In this document: positions 41,463-55,345 of the stretch, in pieces
Position numbering within the stretch: the first letter of the stretch is position 1
Layout: the number at the start of each line of letters is the position of its first letter
Source: Superficieibacter electus
GTDB lineage: Bacteria > Pseudomonadota > Gammaproteobacteria > Enterobacterales > Enterobacteriaceae
Direction of reading: 5' to 3'
Assembly (NCBI RefSeq): GCF_002915575.1
Contig: NZ_PQGD01000019.1
Location: 50,483 to 114,482, forward strand
DNA: 64,000 bases
The notes under the pieces: model-generated
Seen by the model: only the letters and a program-made list of their open reading frames with translations
The model's database searches: none
Told to the model about the DNA's origin: nothing
Translations under genes and position numbers: made by a program

Positions 41463-41661
41463 TAAACATGGCAGCCCCTGCGAGAATTAACACCATGCCA
41501 TTCGCGAGATAATGCATAAATACAGGGGCATTCGTGATATCAAGGATAAGTGCCAGGAATGCAGCGACGACGCCAGCGGCAAAAGCCATAATCTGCGCCA
41601 GCGCTGGCACGCCAAAGAATGCCAGAAGTAGCGACAACCCCATTAGTTTTGCTTTTTTCAT
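41380..41661 (-). CDS. Small membrane protein, possibly the 5' part of a frameshifted gene
   Basis: A 93-residue protein with two or three hydrophobic segments (MGLSLLLAFFGVPALAQIM, FAAGVVAAFLALILDI and ANGMVLILAGAAMFIAGW) and then a polar, low-complexity tail. Its last 83 bases overlap the PstS-like frame at 40422-41462. One missing base near 41450 would join the membrane part to that protein's hydrophobic start, giving a single product of about 412 residues. Without that change it is a separate small membrane protein. The ribosome-binding site is weak. Confidence 0.5.
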   Translation of the reverse strand: MKKAKLMGLSLLLAFFGVPALAQIMAFAAGVVAAFLALILDITNAPVFMHYLANGMVLILAGAAMFIAGWKCNPVNTGTIRLLCGVAGKVTRG

Positions 41662-41762
41662 GCCAGGCCTGCTGAGTCCGTTCAGAGGGCTGAATTATAA
41701 AATAAGCAGGCAGGATCGGGCCGGGCACTTTTCTGAAATAATGTAATTACCGCAATTAAACC

Positions 41763-41900
41763 GCAGGCCGGGTAAGCACCACACCATACCGCCTGTAGGC
41801 CCGGTGGCGCTACGCTTACCGGGCCTACAGGCGGTGGGTAACTTACTGATAATGCGATATTTTGTGTAGGCCGGGTAAGGCGAAGCCGCCACCCGGCATT
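41763..41900. repeat. BIME with three REP units
   Basis: Three REP units in alternating orientation (GGCCGGGTAAGC, GGCCCGGTGGCGC and GGCCGGGTAAGGC cores) lie between the PstS-like cluster and glgP. The flanking DNA holds nothing else recognisable. Confidence 0.88.
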
Positions 41901-41945
41901 AGGGGTACAGAGGCATTTTCATGCCCCATACCACCAGAGTCACCG

Positions 41946-45844
<3,899 letters not shown>

Positions 45845-45921
45845 TATCGCTCCTGTCACCACCGCAAGGCCCCCTGGCGCTTGCGGTAAAACAGCGCGCG
45901 GACCCCTTCCGCGCAAGGTTA

Positions 45922-47217
45922 TTATTCGTCTTTCTGACTTTTCAGTTTATTCAGCATGTCTCTTGTAACCAGCACAATGCCTTCTTCTGAACGGTAGAAA
46001 CGACGTGCATCTTCTTCAGCATTTTCGCCGATCACCAGCCCTTCCGGGATCACGCAGGCGCGATCGATAACACATCGACGCAAGCGGCATGAACGCCCTA
46101 CCCACACATCCGGTAATAGCACGGATGAATCAATATTGCAGAAGGAATTAACGCGAACGCGCGGGAATAGCACGGACTGCACAACCACCGAGCCGGAGAT
46201 GATACAGCCACCGGAAACCAGTGAGTTCAGCGTCATGCCATGGCTACCGGAACGATCCTGAACAAACTTTGCTGGCGGTAGCGATTCCATATGCGTGCGG
46301 ATCGGCCAGTTCTGATCGTACATATCCAGCTCTGGCGTGACAGAGGCCAGATCGAGGTTAGCTTTCCAGTAGGCTTCAATAGTACCGACATCACGCCAGT
46401 ACGGTTCAGCTTCCGGGTCTGATTGCACGCAGGACAGCGGGAAAGGATGCGCGTAGGCCAGGCCTGCTTTGGTAATCTGCGGAATAATGTCTTTACCGAA
46501 ATCGTGGCTTGAATTTTCGTTAAGATCGTCCTGCTCCAGCAGTTCATACAGGTAGTCAGCTTTGAAAATATAGATCCCCATGCTGGCAAGCGATTTGGTG
46601 TCGTCACCAGGCATGGTCGGCGGATTAGCTGGCTTCTCGACGAAATCGATGATTTTGTCGTCTTCGTCAACGTGCATCACCCCGAACGCTGTGGCTTCTT
46701 CCTTGGGTACCGGCAGGCAGGCCACAGTGCAGCGCGCCCCTTTTTTGACGTGGTCGATCAGCATCCGCGAGTAGTCCTGCTTGTAGATATGATCGCCTGC
46801 CAGAATAACCACGTACTCCGCTTTGTAGCGGCGAATAACGTCGAGGTTCTGCGTGACTGCATCAGCAGTACCGCGATACCAGTTTTCACCGTGCACACGT
46901 TGCTGAGCAGGTAACAAATCGACGAATTCGTTCATTTCTTCGCTGAAGAATGACCAGCCGCGCTGAATATGCTGTACCAGAGTATGCGACTGGTACTGCG
47001 TAATCACGCCAATCCGGCGAATACCGGAGTTAATACAGTTAGATAAAGCAAAATCAATAATACGGAATTTTCCGCCGAAGTGGACGGCGGGTTTTGCCCG
47101 CGTCACCGTTAAATCTTTTAAGCGGGTTCCGCGTCCTCCTGCCAGGATCAGGGCAACAGACTTCATTGGCAACTGGCGCGACAGCATCAGCAAATCATCG
47201 TTTTCAAGCCTAACCAT
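45922..47217 (-). CDS. glgC: Glucose-1-phosphate adenylyltransferase GlgC, altered allosteric site
   Basis: A 431-residue protein, the same length as E. coli GlgC. It makes ADP-glucose from glucose-1-phosphate and ATP, the regulated step of glycogen synthesis. The nucleotide motif [12 protein letters not shown] is near residues 25-36, the substrate region [12 protein letters not shown] follows, and a beta-helix domain ends the protein. At the fructose-1,6-bisphosphate site, E. coli Lys39 (TNKRAKPA) is Thr here (TVTRAKPA) and Arg423 near the C-terminus is Asn (TRDMLNKL), while Arg40, His46, Arg52, Arg386 and Arg419 are kept. AAAGGAG precedes the start. Confidence 0.96.
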   Translation of the reverse strand: MVRLENDDLLMLSRQLPMKSVALILAGGRGTRLKDLTVTRAKPAVHFGGKFRIIDFALSNCINSGIRRIGVITQYQSHTLVQHIQRGWSFFSEEMNEFVDLLPAQQRVHGENWYRGTADAVTQNLDVIRRYKAEYVVILAGDHIYKQDYSRMLIDHVKKGARCTVACLPVPKEEATAFGVMHVDEDDKIIDFVEKPANPPTMPGDDTKSLASMGIYIFKADYLYELLEQDDLNENSSHDFGKDIIPQITKAGLAYAHPFPLSCVQSDPEAEPYWRDVGTIEAYWKANLDLASVTPELDMYDQNWPIRTHMESLPPAKFVQDRSGSHGMTLNSLVSGGCIISGSVVVQSVLFPRVRVNSFCNIDSSVLLPDVWVGRSCRLRRCVIDRACVIPEGLVIGENAEEDARRFYRSEEGIVLVTRDMLNKLKSQKDE

Positions 47218-47231
47218 GTCGAACTCCTTTT

Positions 47232-49208
47232 TTATGACCTTTCAAATACGCACACTCCATGTGCGGGCCCGTGCCAGATAGCCATGACAACCGGATTATC
47301 CTTTCCGGCAAACGGAGGAATGGCGTGCCATTCCCCATCAGGTAAAACCATATCTACAACGTTCTGCGTGGCATTGAGCGTAATGAGCCAGCGGTCGGAA
47401 AGCAGAATTTGCATCTGCCGGGTCCCGCCCTGCCATTCACTGGCGCTTAGCGGCTGCGCCTGTGCATTAAGCCAATACACGTTGCCGTCTCCTTCCTGCC
47501 ACCAGCTATCGCGGGTCAATGCGGGGATGCGCTGGCGCAGATGGATTAACGCCGCAGTAAATGTCATCAATCCTTTATTCGCCTGATTCCAGTCAAGCCA
47601 GGTCAGGGCGCTGTCCTGACAATACGCATTATTATTACCATGCTGACTATGGCCATGTTCATCGCCGGCGAGCAGCATTGGCGTGCCCTGAGCAAGCAGT
47701 AACGAGGTTATCAGAGCATGGACGCTGGCCCGTCGACGCTCAATCACATCAAGAATGCCGTCAAGTCCTTCTATACCATGATTATTGCTGTAATTTTTGT
47801 TAGTGCCATCGCGATTTTCTTCACCGTTAGCTTCGTTATGCTTCTCATTGAAGCAAACACAGTCACGCAGGGTAAATCCATCGTGCGCGGTCACCAGATT
47901 AATGGTCGCTGACGGCAGGCGACCATTGTTGCGGAAGACATCGCTCGACGCGGCAAAACGGCAGGCAAAATCACCCGTCGTCAGATCCTGCTGTAACCAG
48001 AAACGGCGGATAGCATCGCGGAAATGGTCGTTCCATTCCGCAAACAGCGGCGGAAAATTCCCGACCTGATATCCTCCATGACCAATGTCCCACGGCTCTG
48101 CAATCAGCTTTAACGAGGCTAATTGCGGATCGTTTTTCATCATTTCAAAGAGCGGCGCATCCTGACGAAACTCAGGTGTACGTCCCATGACCGAGGCCAG
48201 GTCGAAGCGAAAACCGTCAATATGGCATTCGTCAGCCCAGAATCGCAGGCACTGGTGGGCGTACTCAACGGTGCCCGGCAAGCTCAAATTGAGCGTATTG
48301 CCACAGCCGGTCCAGTTTTCGTAGTCACCATCCTCTCTGATCCAATAATAGCTACGGTTGTCGATTCCGCGCAGGGAGAAGGTCGGTCCGTCGAGGTCGA
48401 TCTCCGCGCTGTGATTCAGCACGATGTCGAGGATCACTTCGATACCCGCTTTATGCAGCGCTTTGACTGTATCGCGAAATTCAGTGAGCGCTTTTGCCGG
48501 CTCACTGGCATAGCGCGGATCAACGGCAAACATCGCCAGTGGGTTATAGCCCCAGTAATTGGTCAGGCCCATACGTTGCAGGCGCGGCTCGCTGCTAAAA
48601 TGCGCCACCGGAAGCAGCTCCAGCGCAGTAATACCCAGCGTTTTGAAATAATGGAGCATCACCGGGTGCGCCAGCGCCTTATACGTACCGCGGATCTCCT
48701 CCGGGATCTCCGGGTGTAAATACGTCAGCCCCTTAACGTGCGCTTCGTAAATTACCGTATTGCCCCACGGCGTGTGTGGTCGGGCGTCGTCGTCCCACTC
48801 ATAACGCAAATCCACCACGACGCTGCGCGGTGCAACCGGCGCGCTGTCATGGTGATCGGGTTCGTTATGACCCCCATGAAACAGCGGATCGTCCTTCGGA
48901 TGACCGTCGACCAAAAGCGCGCAAGGGTCGAGCAGCAGTTTCGCCGGGTTGAAGCGATGTCCCTGCGCAGGCTCCCACGGCCCGTGGACGCGGTAACCGT
49001 AGCGCAAGCCAGGTTTGGCCTGCGGAAGATAGCCGTGCCAGATATCCCCGCTGCGAGCGGGTAAATCGAAACGCTGCTCAAAACCCGCCTCGTCGAATAC
49101 ACAGAGCTCAACCCGTTCGGCATGCGCCGAGAACAGGGTAAAGTTCACGCCTTTGCCGTCAAAACGTGCGCCGAGCGGGGCCGGTTGTCCCGTTGTCAGT
49201 GCAATCAT
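47232..49208 (-). CDS. glgX: Glycogen debranching enzyme GlgX
   Basis: A 658-residue GH13 enzyme with an N-terminal carbohydrate-binding-like domain. The conserved regions are [20 protein letters not shown] (nucleophile aspartate), LIAEPWDIG (acid/base glutamate) and VTAHDGFTL. It removes short phosphorylase-limited branches of three or four glucoses. It overlaps the glgB stop by four bases (ATGA) and precedes glgC by 14 bases. Confidence 0.96.
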   Translation of the reverse strand: MIALTTGQPAPLGARFDGKGVNFTLFSAHAERVELCVFDEAGFEQRFDLPARSGDIWHGYLPQAKPGLRYGYRVHGPWEPAQGHRFNPAKLLLDPCALLVDGHPKDDPLFHGGHNEPDHHDSAPVAPRSVVVDLRYEWDDDARPHTPWGNTVIYEAHVKGLTYLHPEIPEEIRGTYKALAHPVMLHYFKTLGITALELLPVAHFSSEPRLQRMGLTNYWGYNPLAMFAVDPRYASEPAKALTEFRDTVKALHKAGIEVILDIVLNHSAEIDLDGPTFSLRGIDNRSYYWIREDGDYENWTGCGNTLNLSLPGTVEYAHQCLRFWADECHIDGFRFDLASVMGRTPEFRQDAPLFEMMKNDPQLASLKLIAEPWDIGHGGYQVGNFPPLFAEWNDHFRDAIRRFWLQQDLTTGDFACRFAASSDVFRNNGRLPSATINLVTAHDGFTLRDCVCFNEKHNEANGEENRDGTNKNYSNNHGIEGLDGILDVIERRRASVHALITSLLLAQGTPMLLAGDEHGHSQHGNNNAYCQDSALTWLDWNQANKGLMTFTAALIHLRQRIPALTRDSWWQEGDGNVYWLNAQAQPLSASEWQGGTRQMQILLSDRWLITLNATQNVVDMVLPDGEWHAIPPFAGKDNPVVMAIWHGPAHGVCVFERS

Positions 49209-51391
49209 TCCGCCTCCCGCACCAGCCAGATGGTGGCAAGCGGCGGCAATGTCAGGCTCAGTGAATGTGGACGCCCGTGACTTTCGATATCGTCACTTTG
49301 TACTGCGCCGCCGTTACCCTCATTGCTACCGTGATAGTGCATAGAGTCGGTATTGAGCACCTCACGCCACTGGCCCGCCTGATTAACGCCAAAGCGGTAA
49401 TCGTGGCGCGGAACCGGGGTAAAGTTACTGGCGACGATGATTTCATTGCCTTGCTGGTCGCGACGAACAAAAATCAGCACCGAACGTTCTTTGTCGTCCA
49501 CCACCAGCCATTCAAAGCCATACGGATCAAAGTCCAGCTCGTGCAAAGCCTTATGATGGCGATAGGTCAGGTTGAGATCGCGGACCAGCCGCTGAACGCC
49601 GTGGTGCCAGTTGTCTGCGCCTTCCAACAAATGCCAGTCGAGGCTGACATCGTGATTCCACTCGCGTCCCTGGGCAAATTCATTACCCATAAACAGCAGC
49701 TTTTTACCGGGGAAGGCCCACATCCAACCATAGTAGGCACGCAGGCTGGCAAATTTCTGCCACGCATCGCCTGGCATGCGGTCGAGAATCGATTTTTTGC
49801 CGTGCACCACTTCGTCGTGCGACAACGGCAGCACAAAGTTTTCGGTGTAGTTGTATAGCATGCCGAAGGTCAGCTTATCGTGATGATGCTGACGATAAAC
49901 CGGGTCAAGCTTCATGTAATCCAGAGTGTCGTGCATCCAGCCGAGGTTCCATTTGTACCAGAAGCCAAGACCGCCAGTATCTGCCGGACGCGATACGCCC
50001 GCAAAATCGGTTGATTCCTCCGCCATGCTCACGGCACCGGGTACCTGCTCGCCTAAAATGCGGTTCGTGGTACGTAAAAATTCGATAGCTTCCAGATTTT
50101 CGCGACCACCGAATTCATTGGGTATCCATTCCCCTTGCTTGCGGCTGTAGTCGCGATAAATCATCGACGCCACCGCATCCACGCGCAGGGCATCGATGCC
50201 GAAACGCTCGATCCAGTACAGGGCATTGCCCACCAGATAATTGCGGACTTCACGGCGTCCATAGTTGTAGATCAGTGTGTTCCAGTCCTGGTGATAACCT
50301 TCGCGCGGGTCACTGTGCTCATAGAGGTCGGTGCCGTCAAACTCGGCCAGACCAAAATCATCTGCCGGGAAGTGTCCGGGCACCCAGTCGAGGATCACGT
50401 TAAGACCCGCCGCATGGGCGGCATCAACGAAATAGCGGAAATCGTCACGGGTTCCAAAACGACGCGTTGGCGCATACAGACCGGTAGGCTGATAGCCCCA
50501 GCTGCCATCAAACGGGTGTTCATTGACCGGCAGCAATTCGAGATGGGTGAACCCCATCCATTTGGCGTAGGGAACCAGTTGATCCGCCAGTTCGCGGTAG
50601 CTCAGCCAGAAGTTGTCATCAGTATGGCGACGCCAGGAGCCGAGGTGCACTTCATAGATGGAGACAGGCGCGTCAAACTGATTGGCTTTTTTGCGCTCGT
50701 CGCTCTGCACCACTTTTTCCGGCAGGCCGCAAATCAGCGAGGCGGTTTCCGGGCGCATCTGGGCTTCAAAAGCATAAGGGTCGGCTTTAATGCGCAATTG
50801 ACCATGGGCGTCGATAATTTCGTATTTGTAGAGCTGGCCGTTGTGCGCACCGGGAACAAAGAGTTCCCAGACGCCGCTCTCTTTACGCAGGCGCATCGGA
50901 TGGCGGCGACCGTCCCAGAAATTAAACTGGCCGACCACAGAGACGCGCTGGGCATTCGGTGCCCAGACGGCAAAACGCGTGCCGGTCACGCCGTCCATCG
51001 TGTCGCCATGCGCGCCGAGCGTTTCGTATGGACGCAGGTGCGTACCTTCCGACAGCAGCCAGGCATCCAGCTCCTGAAGCAGAGGGCCAAAACGGTAAGG
51101 ATCGTCAATCAGATTCTGCTGACCGTGCCAGATCACGGCAAGCTGATAGCGAAATGCATTTTTACGGCGCGGTAGAATACCGCTGAAGAAGCCCCGGGAA
51201 TCCAGGCATTCGAGTTTACCCACCTTGCGGCCCGTTTTCGGCTCAATGACCCACACCTCAGTGGCGTCGGGTAGCAAGGCCCGGACTTCCAGCCCGGCAT
51301 CAGTTCGATGCATGCCCAGTACGGAAAAAGGGTCCGCAAAGTGCCCGGCAATTAGCGCGTTAATCACGTCTCTGTCTACATGATTCGACAT
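49205..51391 (-). CDS. glgB: Glycogen branching enzyme GlgB
   Basis: A 728-residue GH13 enzyme with N-terminal N1/CBM48 modules. Catalytic regions are [21 protein letters not shown] (nucleophile), MAEESTDF (acid/base) and [10 protein letters not shown]. It introduces alpha-1,6 branches. The ATG at 51391, four bases after AGGATGAG, gives the E. coli length; an ATG three codons earlier overlaps that site and is rejected. First gene of glgBXCAP. Confidence 0.97.
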   Translation of the reverse strand: MSNHVDRDVINALIAGHFADPFSVLGMHRTDAGLEVRALLPDATEVWVIEPKTGRKVGKLECLDSRGFFSGILPRRKNAFRYQLAVIWHGQQNLIDDPYRFGPLLQELDAWLLSEGTHLRPYETLGAHGDTMDGVTGTRFAVWAPNAQRVSVVGQFNFWDGRRHPMRLRKESGVWELFVPGAHNGQLYKYEIIDAHGQLRIKADPYAFEAQMRPETASLICGLPEKVVQSDERKKANQFDAPVSIYEVHLGSWRRHTDDNFWLSYRELADQLVPYAKWMGFTHLELLPVNEHPFDGSWGYQPTGLYAPTRRFGTRDDFRYFVDAAHAAGLNVILDWVPGHFPADDFGLAEFDGTDLYEHSDPREGYHQDWNTLIYNYGRREVRNYLVGNALYWIERFGIDALRVDAVASMIYRDYSRKQGEWIPNEFGGRENLEAIEFLRTTNRILGEQVPGAVSMAEESTDFAGVSRPADTGGLGFWYKWNLGWMHDTLDYMKLDPVYRQHHHDKLTFGMLYNYTENFVLPLSHDEVVHGKKSILDRMPGDAWQKFASLRAYYGWMWAFPGKKLLFMGNEFAQGREWNHDVSLDWHLLEGADNWHHGVQRLVRDLNLTYRHHKALHELDFDPYGFEWLVVDDKERSVLIFVRRDQQGNEIIVASNFTPVPRHDYRFGVNQAGQWREVLNTDSMHYHGSNEGNGGAVQSDDIESHGRPHSLSLTLPPLATIWLVREAE

Positions 51392-51634
51392 GGATCTCAT
51401 CCTGTTTTATTTGTGTCGCTTCATTCCTGCGGTATATACCCGTCTTAACGAATTATTCAGGGTATACGTACACCTGGTTGCGACTTTTTTTGACCTGAAC
51501 GGGGCTGCATAATTGCGTCCATCTCCGCCGTTCGACCTTCAGCCAAAGTGTATAAGCACCTTGCTTAAGCATAGCCAACGCCTTATTGCTCTCCCGAAAA
51601 AAAATGAAACATTGCGTTACTCCTTGTTTAGCGC

Positions 51635-51659
51635 AAAAAAAGGGGTGTTATTACACCCC
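51635..51659 (-). terminator. Rho-independent terminator of asd
   Basis: On the minus strand GGGGTG TAATAA CACCCC is followed by TTTTTTT, 18 bases after the asd stop. The remaining DNA up to glgB (51392-51634) should hold the glgB promoter, but I recognised no specific site. Confidence 0.92.
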
Positions 51660-51677
51660 GTTGTTTATGCTACGTCA

Positions 51678-52784
51678 TTAGGCCAGTTGGCGTAGAATCC
51701 GCCGTAGCGGCTCCGCTGCGCCCCACAGAAGCTGGTCGCCAACGGTAAATGCCGACAAATATTCTGGCCCCATATTCAGTTTACGCAGGCGGCCCACCGG
51801 TGTGGTCAGCGTACCGGTGACGGCAGCCGGGGTCAGCTCACGCATGGAAAGCTCGCGATCGTTAGGAATGACTTTAGCCCACGGATTATGCGCCGCCAGT
51901 AATTCCTCGATAGTCGGCACAGAAACATCTTTTTTCAGCTTGATGGTGAAAGCCTGGCTGTGGCAGCGTAGCGCCCCTACGCGCACGCACAGACCATCAA
52001 CCGGAATGGTTGTGGTGGTGCCGAGGATTTTGTTGGTTTCCGCCTGCCCTTTCCACTCTTCACGGCTCTGGCCGTTATCAAGCTGTTTGTCGATCCACGG
52101 GATCAGGCTGCCCGCCAGCGGCACGCCGAAGTTGTCCATCGGCAGATCGCCGCTGCGGGTCAGGGTGGTGACTTTACGTTCGATATCCAGGATCGCAGAT
52201 GCCGGGTTCGCCAGCTCATCGGCCACGTGATGATAAAGCTGCCCCATCTGCGCCAGCAGTTCGCGCATGTGACGCGCGCCGCCGCCAGAAGCCGCCTGAT
52301 AGGTGGCAACAGAGACCCAGTCCACCAGATCGTTAGCAAACAGACCGCCAAGCGACATCAGCATCAGGCTGACGGTACAGTTACCCCCGACAAAAGTTTT
52401 CACGCCGTTATTCAGACCGTGGGTGATCACGTCCTGGTTGACCGGATCGAGGATAATGATCGCCTCATCTTTCATACGCAGTGAAGACGCCGCGTCGATC
52501 CAGTAGCCCTGCCAGCCGCTTTCACGAAGCTTTGGATAGATTTCATTGGTATAATCGCCGCCCTGGCAGGTGACGATAATGTCGAGCGCCTTCAGCGCCT
52601 CAAGATCAAAGGCATCCTGAAGCGTACCGCCCTGGCTGCCGCCGAACGTCGGCGCGGCCTGGCCCAATTGGGAAGTAGAGAAGAAGACGGGACGAATGGC
52701 GTCGAAATCGCGCTCTTCAACCATGCGTTGCATGAGGACAGAGCCGACCATTCCGCGCCAACCAATAAAACCAACATTTTTCAT
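51678..52784 (-). CDS. asd: Aspartate-semialdehyde dehydrogenase Asd
   Basis: A 368-residue enzyme that reduces aspartyl phosphate to aspartate semialdehyde for lysine, diaminopimelate, methionine and threonine synthesis. The NADP-binding start [17 protein letters not shown] and the catalytic cysteine region [15 protein letters not shown] are intact. It has one residue more than the E. coli protein near [13 protein letters not shown]. The ATG at 52784 follows AGGAAAAACGCT; a 28-residue upstream extension is rejected. Confidence 0.97.
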   Translation of the reverse strand: MKNVGFIGWRGMVGSVLMQRMVEERDFDAIRPVFFSTSQLGQAAPTFGGSQGGTLQDAFDLEALKALDIIVTCQGGDYTNEIYPKLRESGWQGYWIDAASSLRMKDEAIIILDPVNQDVITHGLNNGVKTFVGGNCTVSLMLMSLGGLFANDLVDWVSVATYQAASGGGARHMRELLAQMGQLYHHVADELANPASAILDIERKVTTLTRSGDLPMDNFGVPLAGSLIPWIDKQLDNGQSREEWKGQAETNKILGTTTTIPVDGLCVRVGALRCHSQAFTIKLKKDVSVPTIEELLAAHNPWAKVIPNDRELSMRELTPAAVTGTLTTPVGRLRKLNMGPEYLSAFTVGDQLLWGAAEPLRRILRQLA

Positions 52785-52984
52785 AGCGTTTTTCCTGCGA
52801 AGATGTGTGCTGTTGTGCAAGCCAGTCACCTGGTGTGTTATACCCTTCACCATACAAAAAGCAGGCAAAGTCGCAAGTGAAATTAATCAATGATGGTCAT
52901 ACCATCAGAAGAGCGACTTATCATGCTCACCATCGTTGTGAAAACGAAAAATAAATACACACTGATTATCAGGGAAATTAGTTA

Positions 52985-53578
52985 ATGAATGACATCATTT
53001 CAGCCGCCGTTTTGTTGATCCTGATTATGGACCCACTGGGAAATTTACCGATTTTTATGTCGGTGCTGAAGCACACGGAACCAAAACGTCGGCGGGCGAT
53101 TATGATCCGCGAGCTGTTTATCGCCCTGCTACTGATGCTGATTTTTCTGTTCGCGGGCGAAAAAATTCTCGCCTTCCTCAGCCTGCGCGCCGAGACGGTC
53201 TCTATCTCCGGCGGCATTATTCTGTTCCTGATCGCCATCAAAATGATTTTTCCCAGCGCCTCGGGCAACAGTACTGGATTACCTGCGGGCGAAGAGCCGT
53301 TTATCGTGCCGCTGGCGATCCCGCTGGTGGCCGGGCCGACGCTGCTGGCGACGCTGATGCTACTGTCGCATCAGTATCCTAATCAGATGGGTCACCTGGT
53401 GATCGCGCTGCTGCTGGCCTGGGGCGGCACGTTTGTGATCCTGCTGCAATCCTCGCTGTTCCTGCGTTTGCTGGGCGAGAAAGGGGTTAACGCGCTGGAG
53501 CGGCTGATGGGGCTAATCCTGGTAATGCTCGCTACCCAGATGTTCCTCGACGGCATCCGGATGTGGATGAAAGGCTAA
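52985..53578 (+). CDS. yhgN: YhgN, MarC-family inner-membrane protein
   Basis: A 197-residue protein with six membrane segments and the MarC-family start IMDPLGNLPIFMSVL. GEEPFIVPLAIPLVAGPTLL is the central family signature. The function is not established. It is divergent from asd. Only one base separates its stop from the next gene, so the two may be co-transcribed. Confidence 0.92.
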   Translation: MNDIISAAVLLILIMDPLGNLPIFMSVLKHTEPKRRRAIMIRELFIALLLMLIFLFAGEKILAFLSLRAETVSISGGIILFLIAIKMIFPSASGNSTGLPAGEEPFIVPLAIPLVAGPTLLATLMLLSHQYPNQMGHLVIALLLAWGGTFVILLQSSLFLRLLGEKGVNALERLMGLILVMLATQMFLDGIRMWMKG

Positions 53579-53579
53579 G

Positions 53580-54260
53580 ATGCAAACGCTGTCGATAGTG
53601 CCACGCCTGCTGCCGGAGGTCCGCGCCGGCCATAAGCGTCATACGATACGCTGGCGTGAGCGTACGATTTCACCGGGTCCGCTGTGCTATATCAACGCCG
53701 ACGATCCGCAGGATATCGTCAACGTCCGGGTTACCGGCGTCGCACGTATGCCGCTTTCATCAGTGGCGGAATATCTCGGCAAATCCGACGAATGGCCTGA
53801 TGCCGTATTGCTGGAAGGGATGCGAGAGCACTACCCGGAAATTCGGCTGGATTCAGAAGTGGAGGTTATTCACCATTCTGCGCCCCTGGGCAAGGAAACG
53901 GATTGCGCTGATTTGCTGGCGTTATTGACGCACCTGGAATGCAGCCTCCATCAGCAGCAGCGCCATGACCGCAACTGGCTTGAGGCACTCCTGCATCCGG
54001 ATTTTAGCGAAATCACCCGGTCCGGCGTTCTGGTTAACCGCGAGGAGACCATCAACGCGCTTAGCCAGGAACCTCATGCGCCGGGGCCGATCGCGTCAGA
54101 TTTTCGCCTTCTTATAACGGGCGACGACAGCGCCACGCTGATTTACCGCACCATTTTGCCTGACGGCACCCGCGCCGCGCTTCGTTCATCGTGCTGGGTG
54201 TTGTCGGCAAAGGGATGCTGGCAGATGATGTTTCATCAGGGTACGCCCGCGGAATCGTAA
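53580..54260 (+). CDS. ASCH domain fused to an NTF2-like (DUF4440-type) domain
   Basis: A 226-residue protein. Residues 1-100 look like an ASCH domain, a PUA-related fold expected to bind RNA (SIVPRLLPEVRAGHKRHTIRWRER, then VNVRVTGVARMPLSSVAEY). Residues from about 110 resemble NTF2-like DUF4440 proteins (LLHPDFSEITRSG, ATLIYRTI, SSCWVLSAKGCWQMMFHQGTP). The exact role is unknown. The ATG is one base after the yhgN stop. E. coli K-12 has gntU here instead, so this is an inserted block. Confidence 0.75.
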   Translation: MQTLSIVPRLLPEVRAGHKRHTIRWRERTISPGPLCYINADDPQDIVNVRVTGVARMPLSSVAEYLGKSDEWPDAVLLEGMREHYPEIRLDSEVEVIHHSAPLGKETDCADLLALLTHLECSLHQQQRHDRNWLEALLHPDFSEITRSGVLVNREETINALSQEPHAPGPIASDFRLLITGDDSATLIYRTILPDGTRAALRSSCWVLSAKGCWQMMFHQGTPAES

Positions 54261-54261
54261 A

Positions 54262-54996
54262 TCAAACGGCAACCGTATGGCTGACCAGCACACCATGATG
54301 ATATCGGTGGATCATCAGCATAACGGGATCGTTGACCGGCGGCACCTTATCGCCGCCAAACCATAATGGGTTAGCTGGGCACACTGAGCCGCAGATATAA
54401 ACGGGGATACCCGCAAAGCGGCTTGCCATTGGCCGGTGGACGTGTCCGGTTGCGATAGCCAACGGTTTATGCGGCAGGCGGAGGAGCATATCGGCCAGCG
54501 CTTCGCTACCATCACACATAATTTCATCCATCGTGGGAATGCCGCTCGCAAAAATATGATGATGCATAAAGATTATTGAGTCAGTCGCACCGCCAGTGGT
54601 CAGCGTATTCTCCAGCCAGTCAAGTTGGTGCTGAATACGTCCTGCGCCGTTGTGCGGGACCGTGGTATCCACACCGATTAAACGCAGTGCGCCGGTATCC
54701 ATAACGAGATTTAACGCGCTATCCGGGGCATTGCTGACCCACATTCCCTTCCATATCTGATTCATTGCCTCGCGATCATCTGCGTTACCGGGAAGAATCA
54801 ACACGGGATACGCCAGACGGTTGAACTGGCCGGCGAGCGTTGCGTAGCCCTTATGCCAGTCTTCATCTGTCAGATCGCCGGTAACGATCAGCACATCCGG
54901 CCCCACCGTTTCCAGCCATGCCAGAGCATGTTCAAGCCGTGCCAGATTGGCATTATTCGGCGACGCATGTATATCGGAAAGCTGGGCAATAATCAT
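54262..54996 (-). CDS. Metallophosphoesterase of the CpdA type
   Basis: About 244 residues with the full calcineurin-like motif set: QLSDIHASP, VTGDLTD, LPGNADDRE, FMHHHIF and ATGHVHRP. These bind two metal ions. The order and spacing suggest the class III cyclic-nucleotide phosphodiesterase group, but the substrate cannot be read from sequence. It is convergent with the ASCH gene, with one base between their stop codons. Tandem ATGs at 54999 and 54996 follow AGGAGTC; the second has better spacing. Confidence 0.82.
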   Translation of the reverse strand: MIIAQLSDIHASPNNANLARLEHALAWLETVGPDVLIVTGDLTDEDWHKGYATLAGQFNRLAYPVLILPGNADDREAMNQIWKGMWVSNAPDSALNLVMDTGALRLIGVDTTVPHNGAGRIQHQLDWLENTLTTGGATDSIIFMHHHIFASGIPTMDEIMCDGSEALADMLLRLPHKPLAIATGHVHRPMASRFAGIPVYICGSVCPANPLWFGGDKVPPVNDPVMLMIHRYHHGVLVSHTVAV

Positions 54997-55028
54997 CATG
55001 ACTCCTGATATGCCGACGGAAAAGTATC

Positions 55029-55157
55029 ATGCTGAGTGTAGAGAATGATGGCAATGACGTCATGCTGGTAGCGGGTAAAGTGTCCAGGCATCTACAGGAT
55101 TTAGTCATCTATTTTGCCGATACCCTGAAAGCGCTACGCTGGCTAAATTCCCCTTAA
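55029..55157 (+). CDS. Possible small ORF, 42 residues
   Basis: A short frame from ATG 55029 to TAA 55157 encodes MLSVENDGNDVMLVAGK, a VIYFADTLKALRW segment and LNSP. It sits in the 346-base gap between the divergent metallophosphoesterase and AIM24-like genes. The only ribosome-binding signal is a weak CGGAAAAG. It could be a small gene, a remnant or chance. The rest of this gap shows no recognised element. Confidence 0.25.
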   Translation: MLSVENDGNDVMLVAGKVSRHLQDLVIYFADTLKALRWLNSP

Positions 55158-55345
55158 GGCCAGGTCGCGATCGTTCTGTAAAATGCATAAATTCATGTCG
55201 CTGTCTACTACCGGACTTATCGGCTAAAAATAATTCATACAGGCGAGTGAAACGATATGATTTGTTCCGGTAATATCCTCAACGGCAATGTATCAGGCGC
55301 ATCTCTTCAGTAATGGAATGCACTTATTCACTAACGGAGTGACTT

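Noticed and set aside
50135-51175. Long open frame of about 346 codons on the strand opposite glgB
   Set aside because: It lies wholly inside a conserved GH13 gene, has no family resemblance and reflects codon bias. Similar antisense frames at 8293-9219 (envZ) and 15469-16386 (feoB) are rejected for the same reason.
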